A DNA stretch of 64,000 nt from contig NC_068938.1 in assembly GCF_016801865.2 (NCBI RefSeq), positions 91,536,221 to 91,600,220 of the forward strand, in the 5' to 3' direction. Shown one piece after another: positions 55,470-64,000 of the stretch. A program made the translations under genes and the position numbers. Each line of letters starts with the position of its first letter. The stretch's first letter is position 1. The notes below the pieces were generated by a model. The model did no database searches. It saw only the letters and a list, made by a program, of their open reading frames with translations, and was not told the DNA's origin. The stretch is from Culex pipiens pallens (lineage: Eukaryota; Arthropoda; Insecta; Diptera; Culicidae).

Positions 55470-57100
55470 TTCAAAAGGGCGTAATATTGAAATATTTTTT
55501 TCAAAAGTGGGGCATTACTTTTTTAAAATGAATAACTGATTATTTACCAAAAATGGCTATAACTTGAAAACGGTGCACTTTATCAAAATTTCACTAAAGT
55601 TCTTTTTGATTGCAAATTCGATTTTACATCGAAAAATGATGTTGAAAAATTTGTGCGATTTTTTGAAAATTCAGTATTGATTCAAAAATTTTTAACTCGG
55701 TCGAAGAATTTTGGCCCATTCTGGAAATTTCTGAAAAGTTGGCATTTAATGTCCCCTAAAACATATCAGAAATGAAAAAAAAAATATAAAAATAGTGTTT
55801 TTTGCATATCAAGTTTTAATGAGGAAAAGTAAAATTAAAAATCAACCTAAATTTTTTTACCGTGTATAATACCTTTAAAAGATACAGATTTTTTAATTTT
55901 TCTATATCATTTTTGTTTGGACAGCTGTATGGAAAATTATATGAGCGATTCCAGCTCAAATCAGGATTTTTCCTGGTACTTTTGTACGCGACCCTCTCCG
56001 ATTTCAATGAAACTTTGTAGACATGTTATCCTAAGCCCACTTAAGCTATTTTTGTGTATATGGAACCATTAGTACTCGAAAATAACATTTGAGAAAGGTG
56101 TAAGGTATTTAAATATTTTTGTATTTTGCAATTTAAAAATCACTGTATCGCGAAGCCGCTGCATCGTATCAAAAAGTGGTCAAAGATAAACTTGTAGGAA
56201 ATTGGACGGGCTTTCTGAAAAAAAAATACACTGAAACAAAAATACACGCCACTTCTATGAGATTTTTTGATGATTAATTTTTTTTTCGTTCGAAATTTTT
56301 GAGGAAATAGCCTAAAATGTTACAAAAAGACTGACGAAAAATGCAGAATGAATTTTTATTTTTAAATCGCTGTATCTTCACAAGGATTGGACATAGGACA
56401 ATTGTCAATATGGAGACTTATATGTAAAATTGTCTGGAGAATCGATTCCCACTATCGGGTTTTAAAAAATTTGACGTTTAGACCACTTTTCAAAAAAAAA
56501 TTCAGTAAATGATTTTTGTATTTTTTAGGAGTGACATACCATCCTACATTTTTCGTTAGCCTTTTTGTAACATTTTAGGCTATTTCCTCAAAAAATTCGA
56601 ACGAAAAAAAATCGTGACATCACCTTGAAAATTATTTTTTAAACTTAAAAATCAAAATATCTCATAGAAGTGGCGTGTATTTTTGTTTCAGTGTATTTTT
56701 TCAGGAAACCCGTCCAATTTCCTACAAGTTTGTCTTTGACCACTTTTTGATACAATGCAACGGCTTCGAGGTACAGTGTTAAAAATACAAAAATATTTAA
56801 ATACCTTACGCCCTTCTCAAATGTTATTTTCGAGTACTATTGGCTCCATATACACAAAAATGGCTTATAGCGGCTTAGGATAACATGTCTACATAGTTTC
56901 ATTGAAATCGGAGAGGGTCGGGTACAAAAGTACCAGAAAAAATCCTGATTTGAGCTGGAATTGCTCATATGGACAAACTAATGATGAAAATGACTTCTTT
57001 GGGCATACCAAAGGCACCAAAAAAGTTTCCGCCGGGTTAAAAAAATACAAAAATTAAAATTAATAATAAAGATCAATTTCGTAGAGAACTGCTCCGAAGT
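55470..57100. mobile_element. Half copy of foldback element B, interrupted
   Basis: 55470-55938 and 56971-57100 follow one arm of 33198-35128 (tataacttgaaaacggtgca, caaaggcaccaaaaaagtttc, cgtagagaactgctc). The interruption is the 1024-bp foldback at 55943-56966. Confidence 0.75.
55943..56966. mobile_element. Foldback element, GAGCGATTCCAGCTC family, ATAT duplication
   Basis: Ends GAGCGATTCCAGCTCAAA and …TTTGAGCTGGAATTGCTC; arms of about 450 bp; flanks ATAT at 55939-55942 and 56967-56970. The host repeat's empty site (aaaattatatggac, compare 34994-35010) is visible in copy B, confirming the insertion. Non-coding. Confidence 0.9.
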
Positions 57101-57174
57101 GAAATTTTTCCTTTGCCTTCGGATAATCGAGTCTGGACTATATTTCAATTACAAAATGAAACAAATCTCTCTGC

Positions 57175-57449
57175 CAGGGATGCCAGATACACAGATTTGT
57201 CTGTGTTTCACAGACTTTTGAGCTTGTGGCAGACATGTTTTGAGGTGCATAGACTTTTTAAAGACTTCAATAAATTAAAATTTTGTAAAAATACCAACTG
57301 AAACTTATTTCGTTTGTCTTCAAATGCTTAAAAACGCAATTTCTGATGGATTTCCATGACTGTAAATTGATATATTTGAATTTTAGACAAATGCACAGAC
57401 ATACACATACTTTTTTACAGACATTTAAAAAAAACAAGTGGCATCCCTG
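57175..57449. mobile_element. hAT-like MITE, CAGGGATGCCA ends, perfect 8-bp TSD
   Basis: Termini CAGGGATGCCA and TGGCATCCCTG, flanked by CTCTCTGC at 57167-57174 and 57450-57457. 'cacagac'/'acagac' motifs are subterminal. 275 bp, non-coding. Confidence 0.92.
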
Positions 57450-57457
57450 CTCTCTGC

Positions 57458-57795
57458 ATTATAGCTGATCCACACAGAAATTTCCCCAAAAATACATGTC
57501 TCTTGATTTTTAACAGTTGAGTAATGGGAAATTTCAGTGATGTTAAAACTAGTTTTTTTTTGTTTTTTTTTTAGGAAGAATACGGTTTGTTCTGAAATGC
57601 CATCAAATCGGGCGTCTCATGTTACACCAAATTCAAGGGACACCAAATGACAATCACTTAACGGTTTCTATCTATAAATCATTGAAAATCGTGTCTTAGT
57701 GACAATCCCCAGCGGCAAGTTTCATGGAAATCGAAGTGGAGTTGGGGCAAATTGGTCAGATTTCGTGTAAGTTGACGAAGAATAACCCATGAACT
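57458..57795. mobile_element. Fragment of the GGGTAATTCTCC foldback family
   Basis: acagttgagtaatgggaaa, aaatcgggcgtctcatg and tttcgtgtaagttgacgaagaataaccc match the right arm of 4358-5708. Diverged. Confidence 0.65.
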
Positions 57796-57954
57796 TAATT
57801 TACACATTTAAATTAAAAATTAAAATTAAACAACCAAATTAGTTTGTTTTTTATTTGTTACAACAAAATCAAATAGCAATGCAATCCACTTTAACGACCC
57901 CCGGGTCTTTTGTGGTCTCTGTTGCAAGTTTCTGTTCATTTCTAGGCGTCCGAG

Positions 57955-58101
57955 GGTTGTGTGTGGTGAGTCACCCAAAACCTCTTTTACGCAAATGGAC
58001 CGACGTTTTACTTCCCCATCCGATAGAAGGCCAGGAGGATATGAAACTAAAGGATCGGCAGCCGAAGCCGCTAACCACCGCGCCACGAGGCCCTCATACA
58101 A
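57955..58101 (-). mobile_element. tRNA-derived SINE fragment
   Basis: The minus strand reads GGGCCTCGTGGCGCGGTGGTTAG…, a clear box A with D-arm (TGGCGCGGTGG). A body with 'cttctatcggatggggaagt' follows, shared with the SINE at 40000-40268 (ccttccgtcggacggggaagt). Box B is decayed (tagtttcatatcc). Confidence 0.7.
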
Positions 58102-59654
58102 AATCAACTAAATCTAAAACATTTAATAATGAAACCATAAACGTTCAAACACGACGTATTTTTATTGGTTATCATATTAACATGATATCATAACCTAGAT
58201 TTTGTTCGAGACATTTAATAAAAACATAATATTAAGGTTGCCAAACAAAATAGAAAAAAAACAAGCCACAAGTCCTTGATCGTTGAATACGCATTTGGCA
58301 CTTAAAATTACCATATGAAGAGACTTCAACGGCAAGGGTTTTCATCATTTCCCCATGTGAAGCGTGCGGCGATCTTCTTTCAATTGGCGTTGATGCCACT
58401 TTTGTTGATTGAGTAACGTTGCGCGCGAATCAACCCTTTTTGTAGGGGGTTGCATAAGCCGATCGGGTATAAGTTGAACCGAGGTTGGAAGCATTCAATA
58501 ACAATTGAACTTTGATCTTCACCCAATCAATGCTCACCTGCACTAAATTAATTATCGCAATGCAAATAAAACGCTTTTTTCTGTGTCAGTTCGATTTGCA
58601 CAATAGGAATTTGCCAATGAAAAAAAGACGGACAAAACAAACATGCTCAACAAATGGCAACTGGTTTTTTAATTATTCCCGCCAGCAGTAACAGTGTCAG
58701 GTCAGCTATAGTGATGTCACGCTGGCCACTGCACTGACTGGTAACATTTTATAAAAATAAATATTTTTTTTATACATCACCCCAGACATATTAAATCAGC
58801 AGATGGAGCTTATCAGCAGACAATTTCCAAGCGCAGTTTGATTGCATGACGCCGTCCACTTGTCGTTAAACCGTAGACAAAAGAATACTTTTATGCCAGT
58901 CACTTGATGAATGAATAATTAATGGAAGAATTTAAGCTCTGCTAATACTTTGTTGTCTCCAAGGTAGAAACAGTACTTAAATTTACAGGTTTCCTTAAAA
59001 GAATTCCGACGAAAGCGCTCCCTTCCCCCCTTCTCAAATGTTGTGTGCAAATTTGTCCAAGTTACGTCAACGCCATCAATCAAAAACCTCCTGACCTAGT
59101 TATACGTGCTCTTAACAGCACAAACTTGACCACACTCACAAAAAAATAACTCGATCCCACAACCACCACCACCAACCGCTCGAGAGCCCTCAAGAGATCT
59201 AAAATTAAAAGGCTCACGTGGCCTCGCGATCCCGCGGTACCCAAAGTGGAGGAGCTTAAAATAACCCAGCACCGACTCTAACTCTATTGAATGGTGACAA
59301 GAGCTACATCACCGGCACCGGCGGTCAGCAGATTGGTTGGTGGTTTGGGCCAGCGACAGGCCCAGGTCAGTTGGGTTGATCATCGGGGGGACCTGTCGAA
59401 GATTTGCACGAAATAAAAGAAAAATACCTCACGAAACAGACGTGAAACCCGAAACGGGTACTGGCCGTGGTGTCGGGACTAGGGGAGTGATGTCAATTTG
59501 AAATTAAATTTACAGTTTTATTATCTGATGAGTTTATTTGTCATCTTGAGTTAGTAGCACAAGGCTTGATAACAGTGGTTCTCAACCTTTTCCTTTGCAG
59601 ACCTTTATTCCCCCTTCCTTTATTTTGAACTATTTTTTTTTGTTAAAAACTAAC
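58102..59654. other. Non-repetitive intergenic or intronic DNA
   Basis: Mixed composition without repeats seen elsewhere in the window. 59150-59480 is GC-richer (caccggcaccggcggtcagcag); an ATG at 59291 opens 22 codons to a weak donor-like gtcag, too little to call. Possibly regulatory. Confidence 0.35.
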
Positions 59655-60412
59655 TTAATCCACCTATGTGGTTGGAGCCTTCCTCACAACAATGGCTGTA
59701 CACAAGTTTCATCTATTTTTTAGATCCGGCTTCAAAAAAGTACATCAATATCACTTAAGTGGCCATATCTCGAGACAGGGTTGCCCGATCTTCGATGTTT
59801 TGCACTCGTTGGAAAGGTCTTTTGATAACCTAACCAACAATAGGTCGAATGGTGGATCCGGACAAAGTTTACATACATTTAAGTGAGATCCGGCTTCAAA
59901 AAAGTACATCAATATCACTTAAGGGGCCATATCTCGAGACAGGGTTGCCAGATCTTCAATGTTTTAGACTCGTTGGAAAGGTCTTTTGATAACCTAACCA
60001 ACAATGGGTCGGATGATGGACCCGGACATAGTTTACATACAGTTAAGTGAGATCCAAATATATGTGAAAACACATTTTTATACATAACTTTTGAACTACT
60101 TATCGAAACTTCAATCTGTATAAAACTCGATCTATGGGACCCTAAACCAAGTCGAATGCAACAAGTTTGGGTCAAATCGGTTCAGCCAGTGCCGAGAAAC
60201 ATGAGCTAGTTTGTTGGTCACATACATACATACACACACACATACACACACACATACACACACACATACACACACACACACACACATACACACAGACATT
60301 TGCTCAGTTTTCGATTCTGAGTCGATATGTATACATGAAGGTGGGTCTACGACGTTTTTATACGAAGTTCATTTTTAGAGCAGGATTATAGCCTTACCTC
60401 AGTGAGGAAGGC
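59655..60412. mobile_element. TTAATCCACC-family element, right end truncated
   Basis: Left end TTAATCCACCTATGTGG at 59655. A partial right end, agtgaggaaggc, is at about 60401-60412, without the final ttaa. It contains two direct copies of 'ggccatatctcgagacagggttgc' (about 59761 and 59925) about 165 bp apart, with 'taacctaaccaacaatnggtcg'. Confidence 0.7.
60225..60300 (+). repeat. Microsatellite (acacacataca)n
   Basis: Near-pure CA/CATA tract. Similar shorter tracts are at 61050-61105. Both lie inside the TTAATCCACC-family elements. Confidence 0.9.
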
Positions 60413-60431
60413 AAAATAAATAAAAACTAAC

Positions 60432-61748
60432 TTAATCTACCTATGAGGTTGATGCCTTAGTCACTCTTTTCCAACAATGGGTGATATGTGATATGATGGG
60501 TTTGGACACAAAATTTCGTCTAATTTCGTTGAGTTCCGGAATACATAAAACATACATATCACTCAAGGGCTCATAAGTGGCATCATAAGTGGTCATAGCT
60601 TGAGACAGGATTGCCAGATTATCAATGTTTCGGATTTGTTGGAAAGTTATTTCGATTACCTTACCAACGATGGGTTGGATGATGGATCCGGACATTGTTT
60701 ACATACATTTAGGTGAGATCCGGCTACAAAAAAGTACATAAATATCACTTAAGTGGTTATAACTCGAGACAGGGTTGCCAGATTATCAATGTTTTGGACT
60801 TGTTGGAAAGGTTTTTCAATAACCTAACTAACGATATATAACATGATGATGTTTGGTTCAGTTTACTGCTATTTATTAAACTTCCGAAAATATGCGAAAA
60901 GACATTTTTATACATAACTTTTGAACTACTTATCGAAACTTCAAACAATTCAATAATACCGTATGTGACCCTAAACCAAGTCTAATGCGACTGGTTTGGT
61001 CAAAATCGGTTCAGCCAGTGCTGAGAAAACTGAGTGACATTATTGGTTACAAACACATACACATACACTCACACATATACACACACATATACACACACAC
61101 ATACTCGATAATCTCGACATTGGCTGAACCGATTTTGTCCGTTTTGGCGTCATTCGATCCGTCTTGGGGTCCCATAAGTCGCTATTAAAAATTATGCAGT
61201 TTAGTTGAGTACTTCAAAAGTTATGCTAAAAAAGCGATTTTAACAAAAGTCCGAAAGATTGTTAAAAGAGTGGTTTTTGTAAGAAAACCCGTCATGCTAT
61301 ACATTTTCAGAAAGGAATTTAAAAGACCTTTCCAACGCGTCCAAGACATTGAAGATCTGACAAATCTATCAAAAGTTATAAGCACTTAAGTGTTATTTAT
61401 ACGCTTTTTGGAGGCCGGATCTCAGATATGTTGATGAAAACGTTGTCCGGATCTCTCATGCGACCTATCGTTGGATAGGTATTCAAAAGAGCTTTCCAAC
61501 GCTTCCAAAACATTGAAGATCTGACAACCCTATCAAAAGTTATAAGCACTTAAGTGTTATTTACGCACTTTTTCGAGGCCGGATCTCAGATATTTTGATG
61601 AAAACGTTGTCCGGATCTATCATGCGACCTATCGTAGGATGGGTATTCAAAAGAACTTTCTAACGCGTCCAAAACAAATGCAATTTTCGCATTTTGGATG
61701 GCACCCTTTAAATGTGAGGAAGGCGCCAACCACCTAAGGGTGGATTAA
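60432..61748. mobile_element. TTAATCCACC-family element with both ends (TTAA target)
   Basis: Left TTAATCTACCTATGAGG at 60432; right …CCTAAGGGTGGATTAA at 61748. The terminal TTAA suggests a TTAA-targeting superfamily such as piggyBac-like or Kolobok (inference). It carries repeats of the 'gagacagggttgccaga' block and a direct duplication of ~165 bp (near 61380-61440 and 61545-61605, 'cacttaagtgttattta'). Non-coding. Confidence 0.75.
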
Positions 61749-62032
61749 GTAACGTTTTTAAATTGCAGTTTAGTTTTATAGGAAAAAATATTTTATGTGT
61801 TCTTGTTTCAGCATAATCCACACAAAAATTAAAAAAACACACACATCTCAATAAATCAAAATTGTAGGAAAACATTGCAAAATAATCTTTTTTTCAACAA
61901 GTTGTAAAATGGCGTTTTTCAGCACGAGTCGTACATTACGATACATCAAGTTTTGCAACGAGATGCTTACAACATGTTGTGCAATTTCGAAAAACGCTTT
62001 TTGATTGAAATTTTATGTCAAACATTGATGTG
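61749..62032. other. AT-rich DNA with an inverted pair
   Basis: tggcgtttttcagcacgag near 61911 and gcaatttcgaaaaacgct near 61981 form a loose inverted pair around 'caacaagttg' and 'caacatgttg' palindromes. This may be a small diverged MITE; not called. Confidence 0.35.
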
Positions 62033-62739
62033 TTAAGGGGTTACATACATGTAGAAAATCGCAAAATTTCATATTGCAGAAAATTAATTGAATCCACTAA
62101 AATGATGATTTTCAAGCACTCCTAAAACTTTCATGAAGATATTACATGATTAAACTGAGTTAGAGACGATTTTCAGCTCAACATTTTGCCGTGCGCAAAG
62201 CGAACTGTCAAACTTTCTGAGCGTTTTTCTCGAAACACCGAGTTGATTTACTGGTGCCCCGATATCTCGAGATGGGATGGACCAAATTGGCTGAAAATTG
62301 GGGTGAAGACTCTCAAGAACTATTCCGTGTGCATGACGAAGCCCGATTTTTATATTTTGCTTTTTAAAAAAGTACAAAAATCAAAAACTGACGATTTTTT
62401 ATATGAAAAACACAAAAATATTTTTATCTTTTTTTTAAATAAGTTTTTTGAAAATCGGCCTTCGTCATGCACACAAGACCGGTTTAAAGAGTCTTCACCA
62501 AAATTTTGAGCCGATTTGGTCAAGGCAGGGTTGAGATAACGTGGCACCCGTTTTTTGAAACTGCTAACTTCAAATAGCTACATCTTGGCAATGATACAAC
62601 CAAATGTCTTCAAAATTGTTTTGATAATGGATGAAAATGTATATTTTAATTCCCTGAAAACAGATTTTAAATAAAATTTAGTTTGTGCTCACACCAGCCT
62701 CTGACTTTTCTGTCGATTTACATGTATGTAACCCCTTAA
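62033..62739. mobile_element. TTAA-flanked element, TTAAGGGGTTACATACATG ends
   Basis: Starts TTAAGGGGTTACATACATG and ends with its inverse CATGTATGTAACCCCTTAA; the ~21-bp terminal repeats include the TTAA target. The ~700-bp interior is AT-rich with an imperfect inverted inner pair (accaaattggctgaaaattgggg / ccaaaattttgagccgatttgg). Mosquito genomes are rich in this terminus type (general knowledge). Confidence 0.87.
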
Positions 62740-63050
62740 GTAAACTCACCGTTCAAAACAAAAAAATATATTGAAAATTGTTACTTTTCGATACTAGTGC
62801 TGAAAAGTTTAATTGTTCGACACCCATTTCAGTCAAATCAGTTGAGTTTTCGCCGAGATACAGCCGGATGAAGTTGCATTTCCAACTTTTTTGACCCCCT
62901 TGGTGCTTCGCGTAAGTTTTGACCCCGTGGGTGCTACAAGTGTTATTTAAAAAACTCGTATTTTTTGAATGTTCAAAATTGGAAGTTTCACGCAAATTGA
63001 AAAGGGGTCGGGGCAACTGCTGTGTGAGTTGGTGGAGAATTACCCTGGAG
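62740..63050. mobile_element. Fragment of the GGGTAATTCTCC foldback family and flank
   Basis: 62890-63050 includes gaaaaggggtcggggcaactg and gtgtgagttggtggagaattaccct, the family's right end. The first ~150 bp is diverged repeat sequence. Confidence 0.6.
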
Positions 63051-63560
63051 CGTGTTTTTCACCAGTGTGTAACAGGTCGTATCGAGGTGCTCCAATTTGG
63101 ATATAACTTTCAGCGTTTGTTTGTCTATACATGAGATGAACTCATGCCAAATTTCATCAATTCCAACTCTCTTAAATGCATTCGAAAGGTCTTTTGAAGC
63201 ACTTCAAAAAGTGTCATAGACATCCTGGATTGGTTTGAATTTTTCTTATAGCTTTTGCAAATTACTGTTGAACATTTATTTTTTAAACCCTAATATCTTT
63301 TTGCAACAGCCTCCAACACCCATACTCCCAAAGGTCAAAAGTTAGGGATTTTCATGGACTATAAGCCTACGGTATTGACATTTTTGCCAATCGCAGTTTT
63401 CCTCATAGTTTTTTGATTTTTCTATTAAAAACATTTTACAACGTTGATTTTTTGCCCTGTAGGCTTCCATAGCGGCACATTTTGGTTTCAATTTTGAAAT
63501 ATTCGGAAACCTTGGAAAATTTTACGTTTGTTAGAAGTATTTCAGTTGGTTTTCTTGTTG
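63050..63560 (+). mobile_element. Family A repeat copy (plus orientation)
   Basis: gtaacaggtcgtatcgaggtgctcc, tttcagcgtttgtttgtctatac, gatgaactcatgcc, then aacacccatactccc and ctgtaggcttccatagcg. This uninterrupted copy gives the order used to recognise the split copy at 28165-35640. Confidence 0.72.
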
Positions 63561-63639
63561 TTTTTTTGTTTCATCCAAATAAAAAAAAATATATAAAAAT
63601 GTTGAATAGTGAAAACCACTCTAGTATACTCCTATAAAA

Positions 63640-63970
63640 GACAATCTTAAAAAAGGGAAATGAAAAACTCCACGCAAAGCTAACTTGAGGATACCTTGGA
63701 GACTTTCCCTTTTCTTTTTTTTTAAGTGGAGTATCAAATATTCCCGGTTGTATATTTCCCATCGTTGTATTTGGTGTGTGGTGGAGATGGAAGTGGCCGA
63801 CAATGGTTTGTTCAGATGAAATCGGTTCTATTCCCAATTATCATTTCTATCCTATGTAAATTGGACAAAGATAATCAAGACATAAACATAATGAAATCCA
63901 GTATGCAATCTAATGTGCAATCCGCTGAAATCTCCACCTCCAAGCTAAATTTCAGAACTATGAACAGGAA
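63640..63970 (+). repeat. Dispersed repeat, partner of 54371-54800
   Basis: ggtggagatggaagtggccgac, tcggttctattcccaattatca and tgcaatccgctgaaatc match the minus strand of 54371-54800. An open frame at 63726-63986 aligns in part (GGDGSGRQW is visible in one frame of each copy), hinting at an exon-derived origin. Confidence 0.5.
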
Positions 63971-64000
63971 ACACATTATTGAATGACACTAGTTGATCGA

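Overview
The window looks like euchromatin of a culicine mosquito, most likely Culex. The grounds are AT-rich DNA with short insect-style introns, dense non-autonomous DNA transposons with mosquito-type termini (TTAACCCT, TTAAGGGGTTACAT, TTAATCCACC, CAGGGTTGCC), a two-headed tRNA-derived SINE resembling the Culex Twin family, and a BEL/Pao-like LTR element. The species assignment is inference. No prokaryotic gene, rRNA gene or CRISPR array is seen.

Host genes are sparse. The 3' end of a plus-strand gene (gene 1, not recognised) is read as exons at 511-672 and 931-1069, then a terminal exon at 20659-20753 after an intron of about 19.6 kb made largely of transposons. A second plus-strand gene probably starts near 22.4-22.6 kb: a GAGA-rich promoter, a 10-codon first coding exon at 22603-22632 and a candidate 16-codon exon at 23427-23474. 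A third promoter / 5' UTR exon candidate ends at a strong splice donor at 42966/42967.

The rest is a layered transposon landscape. Many boundaries are supported by target-site duplications (TSDs): long foldback elements at 4358-5708 (TCAT), 33198-35128 (AGAT), 55943-56966 (ATAT) and 46684-48415 (8 bp); hAT-like MITEs at 17061-17859, 24779-25149 and 57175-57449 (perfect 8 bp each); and TTAA elements at 12129-12670, 60432-61748 and 62033-62739. Between 45.4 and 52.9 kb at least four elements are nested around an LTR retrotransposon that has near-identical LTRs but no recognisable gag or pol.

The most interesting objects are two terminal-inverted-repeat (TIR) elements that carry captured host-gene DNA with introns. 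One (28278-32948, 4.67 kb) holds an intact 278-bp exon of a HELZ-type UPF1-like helicase, a broken Gln-rich fragment and a four-exon fragment of an unrecognised basic protein, separated by arrays of a ~160-bp repeat. The other (41611-42633, 1.02 kb) belongs to a short MITE family with 2-bp TSDs, holds the spliced 3' end of another gene including a poly(A) signal, and has landed in the candidate promoter/5' UTR region of gene 3. They resemble plant Pack-MULE / Pack-TIR elements, which are rarely described in insects.
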